Source: Dryocosmus kuriphilus
Lineage: Eukaryota > Arthropoda > Insecta > Hymenoptera > Cynipidae
DNA length: 64,000 nucleotides
Direction: 5' to 3'
NCBI GenBank assembly: GCA_038277395.1
Contig: CM076193.1
Coordinates: 77,910,198 to 77,974,197 of the forward strand
The position numbers were made by a program, and so were the translations under genes. The stretch's first letter is position 1, and every line of letters begins with the position of its first letter. Below, piece after piece: positions 19,091-30,096 of the stretch. The notes under the pieces were generated by a model. The model saw nothing but the letters and a program-made list of their open reading frames with translations, was not told the origin of the DNA and made no database searches.

Positions 19091-22000
19091 CTAGTCTCTT
19101 TTTTGTTTTTTTTCAAGTTCTACTTGAATTCGTTCCTTTGATTTTCTGATAATCTCGTCGTGTTTTCGCTTCCATTTCCTTATGAGTTCCTGACGCGTAA
19201 GATTTGCTGAGGTTCTTACTGTGGATGGAATATTGGGGTCTCTCCCAAATGTAAGTTCGTAAGGCGTGTAACCGGTTGTTTGATTTGGGGTAGTATTTAT
19301 AGTAAAAGTGATCATTTTTATATTCTCGTCCCAATCTCTGTTGTTTTCTGCGATGCTAGTTTTTATGAGATTCACTAATGTGGAGTGCATGCGTTCAATA
19401 TTTCCATTAGATTGAGGGTGGAAAGATGTAGTTTTTATGTGTTCGATGTTGAGTGCGTTCTCGAATTGTACTATTAAATCCGAAAGGAAGTTTGTTCCCT
19501 GGTCTGTCAATATAGTTTTGGGAGCACCAAAAGTATATATGTAATGGTCGATCAGTGCTTCAACTATTGAGTTGGAACTTTCTTCTTGTAGAGGTATTAA
19601 AACAACGTACCTGGTGAGGCGATCTTGGATACTTAAAACATATTTATTTCCTTTTTCGGTTTCGGGTAAAGGTCCAAAAATGTCTAAGGAAATTTTGTCG
19701 TTAGGAGCGAGAGGGATATCGGGTATAATGCTCTCCGCTTGATTTTTAATACGCGTTGTTTTTTGTAGTTGACATATCGGGCAGGATTGAACAAATTTCT
19801 TAATTTCATTATCCATTCCTAACCAGATGCCGATTTTCCTGGCTCTCTCGATGGTATTCTTTTCACCGAGGTGAGTTGAGTGAGCTTCGATCAATATTTT
19901 CCTTTTTTCTTCTTTATTTAATTCTCGTGTGGGTGCAAAACATATGTGGAAATTTAGTTGTGGGTAATAATTTGATAGGAATTCCACCATTTCTTGTACA
20001 AGTTCCTTCTCTAGAGGTGTGAACAATGGATCTCCAAATAGTAGTCTAATAATGGTGAATTTCTTATTTTCAATTTTTTCAATGATCCAACAGAGTTTTC
20101 TTAGCCAATCTTCTTCATTAAATTTAGGCATCTCTTCCTTCTTTACTTCTTTCCAAAGTTTTCCTGCTGCGTTGGGTCTTGTTTTTACTTTTCCGTAGGT
20201 GGGATTTAATCTCCAGTTTGTAAATTCGTCGTACAGGGGTTTTCTTTCTGGTGTTGGTATTTCGGAAATTTCCTCTTCATTATTTTCCGCATCATTCTCT
20301 ATAGACGATTCTCTAGTCCTTCTGTTAAGGGGTTGAATTCTTTCCTCTTCTCTCAGTATTCTGTCTTCCGTTATAACTGGCGTATCAAATATTTCTATAT
20401 CTGGTAGTTGGTTTTCCAATTCATCGAGTAAATTTTCGTTAATGTCTTCATTCTGGTTTATTCCAGTTTTGGTTATGGCTTTTTCCAACATATCGTGTAG
20501 GGGGAATAGTCGTGATAAGCAGTCAGCAACTTTATTTTCTTTACCTTTCACGTATTCAATTTCATAATCGTATTCCTCCATTCTGAGTCTCCATCGTAAC
20601 AATCGAGAACTAGGATCCTTTACATTGTGTAGCCATACCAACGCTCGATGATCTGTCTGGATTTTAAATTTGTTTCCTAAAAGATACTGTCTTAGCCTTT
20701 TCATGGCCCAAACAATGGCCAGCAGTTCTTTTTCCGATGTCGTATATTTTTCTTCTGCTTTATTGAGGGTTCTTGAAATAAAAAGACAAGGGTGACCCTT
20801 TTGACTTAATACCGCGCCAAGTCCTTGGTTAGATGCGTCGGTAGTCAACGTGAATTGTTCTTTAAAGTTTGGGAATTTGAGAACGGGTGCTGAGATTAAT
20901 GCATGTTTTAGGTCGAAGAATGCTTTCTCGCAGTCTGTTGTCCAATCAAAGATTGTTTCTTTCTGAGTTAGTCGCGTTAAAGGTCTGGCTACGCTGGAAA
21001 AGTTTTTTATGAATTTTCGATAATATCCAGCTAAACCCAAAAAGGACTGTACATCTTTTATGGTTTTTAATTCTCTAAAATTTTGAATGGCACTAAGTTT
21101 TTCAGGATTAGGTTTAACTCCGTTTTTAGTTATAATGTGACCTAAGTATTCAAGTTCGGGTTTAAGGTATTCACATTTGGTGGGTTCTAGACGTAGACCT
21201 AAGGCCTGGATTCTCTGTAATATTTCTTCTAAATTTTGGTTGTGTTGTTCTATTGTTTCTCCAAAGATTACAATATCATCTATGTAGGCAAAGCATTTAT
21301 TTCCTATTAATCCTCTGAATGCATTATCCATCATTCTTTGGAAAGTCGCTGGAGCATTCTTCAATCCGAAGGGCATTCTATTATATTCGAAGTGTCCTTG
21401 TGATGTAGAGAAGGCGGTGTACTTTTTGTCTTGTTCCTTCATGGGAATTTGGTGAAATCCTGCTGAAAGATCAAAGGCCGAAAAGAACTTTGCTCTTCCC
21501 AATTGGTCGAGAATATCGTCTATGATAGGTAACGGGTACGCATCCTGGTCTGTGTCTTCGTTTATTTTTCTGTAATCTATAACCATACGCAATTTGTTGC
21601 CTTTTTTGGGGACTACCCAAAGTGGTGAGTTATAGGGAGATTGGGATTCTCTGATGATTCCCTTCTTGAATAAATTCTCCGTTTCTTGTAAGGCAAATTC
21701 TTTGTGTTTTTCTGGTAGTTTATGCGATCTTAAGTTTATGATTTTTCCTGATTTTAGTATTATCTCATGTTCAGTTAGATTTGTACAGGGTAAAGGTTCA
21801 GTGTCTAGCGAAAATACTTCTTGATATTTCGATATAAGTTTCTCGACGAAGCATCTTTGTTCTTGCTCTAAATGATTTATTTTGGAGAGCTCCAAAATTT
21901 TCTGGATACGGGGCCAAACATCTTTTTCCCTTTTTTGTTGATTTACATCTCGTGAATTTATTGTCAAAATAGGTTCATATTCAATTTTCGATACTATAGG

Positions 22001-22525
22001 TTGTGGTTCTGTGGAGTGATTAAGGATTGGGATTTTAGCGTGTCCATTTTGTATTCTATATATTCCATCTGGGATGTTCTTTTGGTCAAATATTAGAATG
22101 TCTTGATTTTGATCTCCGGTATTGATATTAAAGATTTTTTCGGATTTCGCTGGTACGAATTCTCCGTCGTTATGTAGGGGTAGTTTAATTTTATCCAATA
22201 TTAAATAATCGGGTGTTATGGCGTATCTTTCATGTTTTGAGAAAAACTTCAATCCAATGATTCCTTCTTCTGGTAGTGGGAAGTTGTTTGGGATTACGTG
22301 GAATGTGTGTTCTTTGCCGAAAAAGTTTAAAGTGACTATTTCGGTCGAGGTATGCTCGTCTCTTCCCATTATAAATTTTTTAAGGTATTTTCTTCTATTG
22401 TCCTGTTCGTCGATGACACTTTCCTTGATGAGGTTGATTGCTGCGCCTGAGTCTACTAATAATTTGTAACTTCCTGTTCTTCGTTTGGCTCGTATAGATC
22501 TGAGTCTTCCGCATACGGCAGACAC
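19091..22525 (-). CDS. pol: Pol polyprotein of Gypsy element (protease, RT, RNase H, integrase)
   Basis: An open frame of 1144 codons, entered from gag by a -1 frame change across the overlap 22456-22525. Protease: LLVDSGAAINL (about residues 22-32). Reverse transcriptase: FDLSAGFHQ (Asp351), MPFGLKNAPATFQ, YIDD (414-417). RNase H: TTDASNQGLG (about 560-570), TSEKELLAI, QTDHRAL. Integrase: zinc domain H882/H886 with CPIC (915-918), and catalytic D948, D1008 and E1044 in SLDIFG, LTDQG and GNIE contexts. All catalytic positions are present. The frame ends at 19091 by a small indel; homologous text of the C-terminal module continues in another frame to 18915. The product copies the element's RNA into DNA and inserts it. 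Confidence 0.95.
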   Translation of the reverse strand: MSAVCGRLRSIRAKRRTGSYKLLVDSGAAINLIKESVIDEQDNRRKYLKKFIMGRDEHTSTEIVTLNFFGKEHTFHVIPNNFPLPEEGIIGLKFFSKHERYAITPDYLILDKIKLPLHNDGEFVPAKSEKIFNINTGDQNQDILIFDQKNIPDGIYRIQNGHAKIPILNHSTEPQPIVSKIEYEPILTINSRDVNQQKREKDVWPRIQKILELSKINHLEQEQRCFVEKLISKYQEVFSLDTEPLPCTNLTEHEIILKSGKIINLRSHKLPEKHKEFALQETENLFKKGIIRESQSPYNSPLWVVPKKGNKLRMVIDYRKINEDTDQDAYPLPIIDDILDQLGRAKFFSAFDLSAGFHQIPMKEQDKKYTAFSTSQGHFEYNRMPFGLKNAPATFQRMMDNAFRGLIGNKCFAYIDDIVIFGETIEQHNQNLEEILQRIQALGLRLEPTKCEYLKPELEYLGHIITKNGVKPNPEKLSAIQNFRELKTIKDVQSFLGLAGYYRKFIKNFSSVARPLTRLTQKETIFDWTTDCEKAFFDLKHALISAPVLKFPNFKEQFTLTTDASNQGLGAVLSQKGHPCLFISRTLNKAEEKYTTSEKELLAIVWAMKRLRQYLLGNKFKIQTDHRALVWLHNVKDPSSRLLRWRLRMEEYDYEIEYVKGKENKVADCLSRLFPLHDMLEKAITKTGINQNEDINENLLDELENQLPDIEIFDTPVITEDRILREEERIQPLNRRTRESSIENDAENNEEEISEIPTPERKPLYDEFTNWRLNPTYGKVKTRPNAAGKLWKEVKKEEMPKFNEEDWLRKLCWIIEKIENKKFTIIRLLFGDPLFTPLEKELVQEMVEFLSNYYPQLNFHICFAPTRELNKEEKRKILIEAHSTHLGEKNTIERARKIGIWLGMDNEIKKFVQSCPICQLQKTTRIKNQAESIIPDIPLAPNDKISLDIFGPLPETEKGNKYVLSIQDRLTRYVVLIPLQEESSNSIVEALIDHYIYTFGAPKTILTDQGTNFLSDLIVQFENALNIEHIKTTSFHPQSNGNIERMHSTLVNLIKTSIAENNRDWDENIKMITFTINTTPNQTTGYTPYELTFGRDPNIPSTVRTSANLTRQELIRKWKRKHDEIIRKSKERIQVELEKKQKRD

Positions 22526-23751
22526 TCGGCTGAGTCCTCGTAATTTAGTTGTTCCTGGATTTCTTCTTGTGTCATTTCTATCTCCTCCGCTTCCTCTTCT
22601 TCTTGCAGCATTCCTACTGGTTGGGGAGGTCGCTTGGGATTCTGTCCTGGTTGAAAACCCTGTTTATTAAAACATTGGCTGGCGAAATGTCCGATCTTAC
22701 CACATTTGTGGCAAGTCATCTTGGATCTGTCAGCCAGAGACATTGTCTGGTTGGGGGCTTTACTTCCGCTGGTGTTTGCGTTTGGGCGAGGTGCTGTTGT
22801 AGGTCTACTAAATTTTGGGATTGTTTTTTGTATTATACCAGCTGTTCTTGATGGTTGACTTTCTTTTAACCACATTTCGGTTTCAATCGCATGTGTCTGT
22901 GCCTCGGAAATAGTGTTTGGTTTAAGAAGTCGGATTTGCATTCCAATTTCTTTTTTAAGGTTAAGGAGATATCGATTTACCGCTTCCTGTTCTTCCAATT
23001 TGATTTTTAATCTCCTCTCTATTGGATTAGTATGTTGAGCTTGGACAGTGTAATTTATTTCGTTTATAATTTGTCTAAAGCGTAAAGTATAGTTTTGTAC
23101 TGATTCTGTAATTCCCTGTTTGCAGGATTCGAGTTTTGATTTGAGTGCAAGTAGTGAACTGGTTTGTTTGAGGTTTTGTCGCAAGGCCTCAAATAATTCT
23201 TCATAAGAATTAATGTGTTGGTATCGAATTGCCTTTTCTGCAAGTCCTTGTATTTTCTTAGCTATTATTAAGTCCAAGAGTAAATTTGGTTGCGTAGTTC
23301 TACCTTTGGCTCGTTTTATTGTCTTTATAAAGTCTTCGATACCCATGTCGTCTTGACCGTTAAGTGGTCTAATGGTTTCCAGTGCTGTAGAGGCGTTTAT
23401 CTTTTCCTCATCTTCGTTAGTTGGTTGGATATGGGAGATATTGGCACCCATGCTCTGTTGTCTGCATAAGTTTTCGTTTCTTATTCGTAGATTTTCTTTA
23501 GCTCTTTGTTCTTCTTCTTCTTCATCAGAAGAGTCGTTTGTGATTTCTGGCTGTTGTAATGCTTCTTTGTCGGTTTCAATTTCACCTGCTAGCCCTATCC
23601 TTTTAGCTAGCTCAGAAATTTCCTCGATTCTATTATCGTTTTCTCGCTTTAATGCGTGAAATGAGGTCGTTAGGGCATCCATTTGTGAAAGTAATCGTTG
23701 TAAAAGTTCTTCCGTGGTTGTAGTGGGCGATTGAGCTCTAGGCGTAGTCAT
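22456..23751 (-). CDS. gag: Gag of Gypsy element
   Basis: 431 codons from ATG at 23751. An N-terminal helix and an acidic stretch (SSDEEEEEQ, about residues 74-82) are followed by a capsid-like region (about 130-300). The CCHC zinc knuckle CHKCGKIGHFASQC (about 347-360) binds the RNA genome. The C-terminus is very acidic. It overlaps pol by 70 bases in the -1 frame, the usual Gypsy arrangement. Confidence 0.92.
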   Translation of the reverse strand: MTTPRAQSPTTTTEELLQRLLSQMDALTTSFHALKRENDNRIEEISELAKRIGLAGEIETDKEALQQPEITNDSSDEEEEEQRAKENLRIRNENLCRQQSMGANISHIQPTNEDEEKINASTALETIRPLNGQDDMGIEDFIKTIKRAKGRTTQPNLLLDLIIAKKIQGLAEKAIRYQHINSYEELFEALRQNLKQTSSLLALKSKLESCKQGITESVQNYTLRFRQIINEINYTVQAQHTNPIERRLKIKLEEQEAVNRYLLNLKKEIGMQIRLLKPNTISEAQTHAIETEMWLKESQPSRTAGIIQKTIPKFSRPTTAPRPNANTSGSKAPNQTMSLADRSKMTCHKCGKIGHFASQCFNKQGFQPGQNPKRPPQPVGMLQEEEEAEEIEMTQEEIQEQLNYEDSAECLPYAEDSDLYEPNEEQEVTNY

Positions 23752-24643
23752 AGCGGTAGTGAAAGTCGGATGATCGGGGGCAAAAGAGGAATCACTTGTA
23801 GTTTCGTCAGTTGCGTAAGTTTTTTGTATACGGTATGTTTCGTGTGCCAGTTTAAATTCTTTTATTTAATAGCTGCTACAAGCTTGACCTAATTTCGAGT
23901 AGTAATTTTATTTTAAGTGTACAATAAATTGTTGTGTGCTTAATACAGTAAAATGGATCACAAGTTGCTACAAACTTGTATTCGATTTTAAAGTAGTGTT
24001 TTAAGTTTGTTGACGGTGAGTTACCGTTAGTGCTATGGCGAACTCAACGTGAAACTTGAAACTTTGCCCAGCCAGAGGGTAAACTAACTTTGGTTTTACC
24101 TCTGTCTCCTAACTCAGACAGTAAGTGGGACTAATATTCTTCAAGTTTCAAAATAAAAGTGTAATACACTTACATTCAATCTTTATTTGACTTTGATTTC
24201 TTGATAATCGCTGGTCTTCTTTCTCCTAAGCTGCGTTGTGATCCGTGAATCCAAGGCGTGGCTCGTACTGCTGCTAACCTGATGTCCTTTAAGATAGCTT
24301 CTCTTTCTGAGACGAAGTCTCGAGGTTTTTATAGTCTATATGACTTACCCCAAAAGATTAAATTTTTTAAGCTTTTCTAGCTTCAGATCTACGTAGGATA
24401 GGGACTACTACCATTCATCCACTAATTTCATCTGAAGTAGTACTCACTTGTTTAACGGGCGACAATCGTAGTTGTGTCCGGAGTTCTTCTAAGATACAAA
24501 GCCCCGTTATTTCGTGAAATAACGTTTAATTCGAGGCTTCAAAAGTCTTCTCGAATTCTCTTCCAGTGTTTCGTAAAGCACTATAATATAATAGGTCTTT
24601 TATGTGATTTTATTTCAGAAAGAAAAATAAAATCGAAAAGTTG
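23752..24643 (-). other. Leader between primer site and gag of the Gypsy element
   Basis: About 890 bases with no convincing coding frame. It includes the untranslated leader and probably the packaging signal. Confidence 0.6.
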
Positions 24644-24664
24644 CCTATCCTGGCAGGATCGCCA
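24644..24664 (-). promoter_or_regulatory. Primer binding site of Gypsy element
   Basis: On the minus strand TGGCGATCCTGCCAGGAT lies three bases downstream of the 5' LTR. It is complementary to a tRNA 3' end finishing in ..ATCGCCA, probably arginine tRNA from memory. Compare 7094-7112. Confidence 0.85.
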
Positions 24665-24667
24665 AAA

Positions 24668-24864
24668 TGTTATGCGCAAATAAGAGAAATAGACTTTTTA
24701 AAATACTGCTGAGTCACCGATCTGGTGCTCAGCCACTTTATTCAATAATTTAGACGAAGGTACAAGTTTAGAAAGGAGATTAGAACTAACTTTTAGTTGC
24801 TGATGGCCCTTATATATATACGTAGAGATTATATGGTGGGGGCATAATAGCGGGCGTCATAACA
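24668..24864 (-). repeat. 5' LTR of Gypsy element
   Basis: 197 bases bounded by TGTTATG and CATAACA. On the minus strand it has a TATATATAAGGG promoter-like box and GAATAAAGTGG as a poly(A) signal. The matching 3' LTR is absent because of the truncation at 18915. The uninterrupted target is at 55735-55745. Confidence 0.88.
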
Positions 24865-25049
24865 ACTGATACGATTGAAAAAGAAATGACGAGGTTTATT
24901 TTTTGCACTATACAATAAAAAGTTTATTTCCAGAAAAGAAGAAAGGACAAAGGCCTATGTCGGAGTTGTCGAGCGCGTGAGAGAGAGAAAGAGAGGGAAC
25001 GACGTACCAGAAAATATCGCCTGTGCGACGGTGTAAGCCCAAACATAAC

Positions 25050-25578
25050 TGCCAGCCCAAAAACAGGGAGATTTAATGCCCTATTGACAAATTTTATGCT
25101 CCGCTTTTTTTAAAAAAAAAACCGGTGGCTTAGCTGGCTGAACGTTAATCTGACGGAACCACACATGAGGAAAAAACACTGAATAAAGTTATAACCTGTA
25201 TCATAATTAAGGGCTTACTTAAGGCTAATTAAATGCCCTATAGACAAATTTTATGCTCCGCTTTTTTTTTTAAACTGGTGGTTTAGCTGGCTGAACTTTA
25301 ATCTGACGGAACCACACATGAGAAAAAAAACATTGAATAAATTTATAACCTGTATCATAATTAAGGGCTTATTTAAAGCTAATTAAATGCCCTATGGCTA
25401 AATTTTATACTCCGCTCTTTTTTTTAAACCATTGGTTTAGCTGTCTGAACATTAATCTGACGGAACCACACATGAGAGAAAAAAACATTGAATAAAGTTA
25501 TAACCTATATGGTAATTAAGGGATCATTTAATGCTAATTTAATGCCCTATTGCTAAATTTAAAGCTCCGCTTTAAAAA
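25050..25578 (+). repeat. Left subterminal tandem repeats of TIR transposon (copy A)
   Basis: About 3.5 units of ~155 bases with 'aatgccctat..caaattttatgctccgct', a homopolymer, 'ccggtgg.ttagctggctgaacgttaat', 'ctgacggaaccacacatgag' and 'cataattaagggctta'. The same unit recurs in inverted orientation at 28265-29545. Confidence 0.9.
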
Positions 25579-25732
25579 AAAAAGACAGGGGCGTTACGCC
25601 ATGACTCTGAAGTTCCTAATGTTAATGAATAATGAAAGATAATTTTTTTTAAAACGTACGGAACCTGGTATTTTATGACAGAAAATAGTTGCGTACAACC
25701 CTACGAACTGTTTAAAGAAGTTTAAACTCCCC

Positions 25733-26090
25733 AGCATATGTGGAACTCACCGCAATCATTCCTTTAGTTTTCGAAAATTCAATAAAACTACAATAATTCG
25801 AAAATTTGCCAGGATTCCGCTTTTAATAGTAGCAATTTATGCCAAAAGAGCAGAAAAAAAGTTTCATTCCTATCGCAAATGTGGAACCCACCCCAAATCA
25901 TCCCTTAAGTTTTGGAAAGTTCAATAAAATCACCCGAATTCAAAAACTCGCCAGGCTTTCGCTGATACTGGTAGTAATTGATGTCACAAGAGCAGAAAAA
26001 AAGTTTCATCCCCCTATAGAATGTCGAATCCACTCCAATCATCTCTTAAATATTTGAAAATTTAATAGCAACATCCTCATTTGAAAAATA
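25733..26090 (+). repeat. ~143-bp internal tandem repeat, ~2.5 copies
   Basis: Units share 'tgtggaac.caccc', 'aattcaataaaa', 'gccagg.ttccgct' and 'agagcagaaaaaaagtttcat'. The same array is in copy B near 56600-56960. Confidence 0.75.
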
Positions 26091-27149
26091 TAAATTTTTT
26101 TATAGTGCTTCATTAGGCGTACGGCTCTCCATACTCATGAAAATAGATGGTTCGAAATTTAATTAGCGATTTTTTTACCTTTACATTGCTCAGGCGCAGA
26201 TCCCGGGATGTTCCATGGTGTCATTACCCCCCTCCTAAAAAAAACCTAGACATACATTTTTTGATGACCTTTTTTTGTTTACACAAAATTCCTCTGCTAA
26301 ACCGGCCGTTTGTGCCTCCCACTCCCCTCAAAGACTTTTGTGTAGATTCGCCTCTGATGTTTGCTTTCTTCATGTAATGCGTTTGACGATTAGAATCCAA
26401 ATATCTTTGACGATTGAAGGTAATTTTTTTTACTATTGAGGCCAGTTCCAAAATACGTAATGCTTTTTGGAGCGGGAGAGGTGGTTCACAAATAATATTA
26501 AGCTGCGTTATGTAGGTAAATCCATATTATGAAACTTCAGACAGTATTAAATTAAAAACTCCAAAATTGTAATCTGTAATCATTAATCGATTACATACTT
26601 ACAAACTATAAATAGTTTTAAATCGGAGTTTGATATTTCATAGATTTTCCAGTCCGAAAAGTAAGAAAGTTTTTTTATAACACCTTCACGATTTCGGCGG
26701 TGTGAGTAGAATGTAAGACTTTAGAATGAACGTCAATTTAAAAAATTGTTCAAATGTAATTTTAAGGGCCGATATTTGTAGAGAATTTTAAAGCGCATCT
26801 TTTTTTCCTTTTGCAATTTTTTTTAGCTTTTTTGGTTTTTAGAATAATTGGAAAAAAAGTAGATTTTTCGAAAACAAAGTACCAAGCGTCCACACAATGT
26901 GACTCTCGTCACTCTCGATACATTTTGCCATCAACAACGATTAAAATTTTTGGAATTCATATGTTTAAATATTAAATAATACTAAATTGCAATAATTAAA
27001 TGTGTAAATAACCTAACGCGCGTTAATAATAATTGAAAATTCTTATTTGCTTTTGGGTGCACGTGCTGTAGCTAATGCAGCTTATAGCGGAATTTTTGAA
27101 GGTCATGTAAACTAACGTATTGAAAATACGAAAATTATAATGAAATGTT

Positions 27150-28247
27150 TTTTTTTTGCGGAGGAGGAGATGGAAATCCTTTTGACGGACTGAGTGTGGA
27201 ACTCGGCCTAACGGCCCCTACCCACTAAAACCACCTCCTCCCCCGGCACTCAGACTATAAGACCTAGACCCTAGACCCTTCCGTCTTCCTGTTCAAGGGG
27301 GTGCTCCTGGAGCCCCTTCTCCTCCCACCCGCATGACGGGCACGAGAAGCTGCATCAGATGAAGTCCGTTGTTCCAAGACCCCTTGTGAGGAGCCCTGGC
27401 TGCCCTGTAATTCTCCCCTTCGACACTTTGGAGCCGTCCCCTTTGCAGCCGTCCCCTTTTGGCGATGGATTGAAGGGTGAGGCATAAGGACTCGCGCCCT
27501 CGATATTCCAGGAGGCTTTGCCATTATCCCCTGGAAGGATCGCCCTTGGAGCCCTTTTTCCTCTTACCCGCATGACGGGCAAGAGGAATTGCTCCAGATG
27601 AAGTCCGCTGTTCCAAGACCCCTTGTGAGGAGCCCTGGATGCCCGGTAATTCTTTCCTTCGCTACTTAGGAGCCGACCCCTTTGGAACCGTCCCCATTTG
27701 GCGATGGGTTAACTAAGTAAATAAATAGAGTTCCCTGAGAGGGGCCCTTATTTTATTATTTGTGTTTTCTGTGTTCGCCATATTGGGCCTCACGTGAGAA
27801 GCTGGGGATTTAAAGGACTGCTCTCTGCAGAGCCCCGCTTACAGGGAGAGGGTCTGAATACTAAGGGATTCGACAGCTGGTATCCCCAAGTCTCCGTTTC
27901 GACACCTCCTTTAAACTCCGCCATGCCCGTCTCAATTGAGGGGGCAAACCGGAGCATTCAAGGATTTGTTAACCCTGGTGACATTCAGCTTTCGACACGG
28001 CGATCACGTCTTAGCTTGGGAGCATGAGGACTCACATCCTCGATATTCCAGGAGTCTTTGCCATTACCCTCTAGAAGGATCGCTTCTTGGTCAAGGTCCC
28101 GCAGACCAGAGACCCCTAGTTCCCCAGAGCAGCCGTATCTCGCGATACAGTCCCTCTGGTTCACCTACCCTAGGTCGCTCGTCCGATTAGACCCCTAAGC
28201 CCTCCCACCAACTACAAGTTCATGTGATCCCCAAGGAGGGAAAAATT
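27150..28247 (-). mobile_element. GC-rich retroposon, 1098 bp, copy A
   Basis: It is flanked by an 11-base direct repeat AATGAAATGTT (27139-27149 and 28248-28258) and begins with a T run, i.e. a poly(A) tail on the minus strand. Both are marks of target-primed reverse transcription. The body is far more GC-rich than its surroundings and has internal duplications, such as 'ctcgatattccagga' at 27500 and 28040 and 'gaagtccg.tgttccaagacccc' at 27360 and 27600. No reverse transcriptase domain is visible, so it is a SINE-like or processed insert of unknown source. Confidence 0.75.
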
Positions 28248-28264
28248 AATGAAATGTTGAAAAT

Positions 28265-29545
28265 TTACTTTTTAAATAAGCCTTTAATTATTATACAGGT
28301 TATAAACATTATTCAATGTTTTTTTCTCATGCGTGGCTTCGCCAGATTATCGTTCAGCCAGCTACACCACCGGTTTAAAAAAAAAAAGCGGAGCATAACA
28401 TTTTTCAATAGGGCATTAAATTAACATTAAATAAGCCCTTAATTATGATATAGGTTATAACTTTATTCAATGTTTTTTTTTCTCATGTGTGGTTCCGTCA
28501 GCTTAACGTTAAGCTAGCGGAACCACCGGTTTAAAAAAAAAAAGCGGAGCATAAAATTTGTCTATAGGGCATTTAGTTAGCCTTAAATAAGCCCTTAATT
28601 ATGATATAGGTTATAACTTTATTCAATGTTTTTTTCTCATGTGTGTTTCCGTCAGATTAACGTTCAGCCAGCTAAACCAAGGGTTTAAAAAAAAAGCGGA
28701 GCATAAAATTTAGCTATAGGGCATGAAATTAGCCTTAAATAAGCCCTTAATTATGATATAGGTTATAACTTTATTCAATGTTTTTTTTCTCATGTGTGTT
28801 CCGTCAGATTAACGTTCAGCCAGCTAAACCACCGGTTTTTTTTTAAAGCGGAGCATTAAATTTGTCTATAGGACATTTAATTAGCCTTAAATAAGCCCTT
28901 AATTATGATATATATTATAACTTTATTTAATGTTTTCTTCTCATGTGTGGTTCCGTCAGTTTAACCTTAAGCTAGCGGAACCACCGGTTAAAAAAAAAAG
29001 GGGAACATAAAATTGAGCTATAGGGCATTTAATTAACCTTAAATAAGCCCTTAATTATGATATGGGTTATAACTTTATTCAATGTATTTTTCTCGTGTGT
29101 GGTTCCGTCAGATTAACGTTCAGCCAGCTAAACCAACGGTTAAAAAAAAAATCGGAGCATAAAATTTAGCTATAGGTCATTTAATTAGCCTTAAATAAGC
29201 CCTTAATTATGATATAGGTTATAACTCTATTCCATATTTTTTTCTCATGCGTGGTTCCGTCAGCTTGACCTTAAGCTAGCGGAATCACCGGTTTTAAAAA
29301 AAAGCGGAGCATAAAATTTGGCTATAGGGCATTTAATTAGCCTTAAATAAGCCCTTAATTATGATATAGGTCATAACTCGATTCAATATTTTTTTAACGT
29401 GTGGTTCCGTCAGCTTAACGTTAAGCTAGCGGAACCATCGGTTTAAAAAAAAAAGCGGATCATAAAGTTTGGCTATAGGGCATTTAATGAGCCTTAAATA
29501 AGCCCTTAATTATGTTATAGGTCATAACTCGATTCAATGATGTGG
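28265..29545 (-). repeat. Right subterminal tandem repeats of TIR transposon (copy A), ~9 units
   Basis: 'taagcccttaattatgatatagg' recurs near 28277, 28432, 28586, 28739, 28890, 29043, 29197, 29347 and 29497, a ~152-base period. Some units carry a near-perfect palindrome centred on AACGTT ('ggttccgtcagcttaacgtt' then its complement); others carry the left-arm version. The orientation is opposite to the left array. Confidence 0.92.
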
Positions 29546-29566
29546 TTCCGTCAGCTTAAAGTACCT

Positions 29567-29745
29567 AGTTTTTGCCTCGGAGACATTGCGCAATGAAGAA
29601 GATAAAGCAGCAACACACAAAATATATTTATAATTGTGACGTGCACGACCTTCGTCACCAGACTGACGGTCGAGTTTTCTTCTTCGTTCTTATACGATAT
29701 TCGCAGTCACCGCCTAAAGACTTTTTTTATATAAGAGAAGGATAT
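29567..29745 (-). repeat. Right TIR of foldback-like transposon (copy A)
   Basis: Its reverse complement aligns with 55404-55584 over about 180 bases: 'atatatccttct', 'aaagtcttta.gcggtgactg', 'cgaatatcgtataag', 'ctgctttatc' and the ATG-containing 'cgaggcaaaaact'. Confidence 0.85.
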
Positions 29746-30096
29746 ATTTATTTATTCACAAAATGTGTAAAACCAAAAAATATAAATATGTATTTCTCCG
29801 TCGACCGTAACTTTTTCAACGAAACATCTTATATATCTCATATATATGGGGTAACTTTAAACATAAATTATATTTGATATTTGATATTATCTGTTTCGAG
29901 TTGCTGTTTTAAAACTTAGGCATGATTCCATGTTGGTTTTTTTGCATTCCTTACAACCCAATCTTTCTTTGAGTACCTGACTAATCGAGCTTTCGTTGCT
30001 CTAGCTTACCATCGAGTCTACACGCGATCTTAAAAAGAGTGTCAGACTGCCCGACCTTTCGTTGGTCTAGTACCACCAACCGTTGAGCCTGAACTA
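29746..30096. other. AT-rich flank between transposon and LTR remnant (copy A)
   Basis: No gene or element recognised. The same sequence occupies 60616-60966 in copy B. Confidence 0.5.

Larger units (their letters stand above)
18915..24864 (-). mobile_element. Gypsy LTR retrotransposon, minus strand, 3' end truncated
   Basis: Read on the minus strand: 5' LTR (24864-24668), primer site, leader, gag, pol. The pol C-terminal GPF-type module (WKGPFEIL near 18985) is still visible, but the element stops at 18915 without polypurine tract or 3' LTR. gag and pol are long and open, so truncation was recent or reflects assembly. No env is present in what remains. The 5' LTR lies inside the left copy of the 7.7-kb duplication; the uninterrupted target is seen at 55735-55745 in the other copy. 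Confidence 0.92.
24865..29745. mobile_element. Foldback-like TIR transposon, copy A, left TIR missing
   Basis: This is the same element as 55404-60615, but the left ~335 bases including the TIR are absent because the Gypsy LTR and a rearrangement replaced them. The right TIR is at 29567-29745. There is no transposase-like frame. Confidence 0.8.

Noticed and set aside
27264..28190. Several 75-86 codon frames in the GC-rich retroposon
   Set aside because: They overlap in multiple frames with no motif; high GC content explains the absence of stops.
29572..29877. 101-codon frame starting in the right TIR
   Set aside because: It runs opposite to the TIR start codon and has no recognisable domain; identical at 60442 only because of the duplication.
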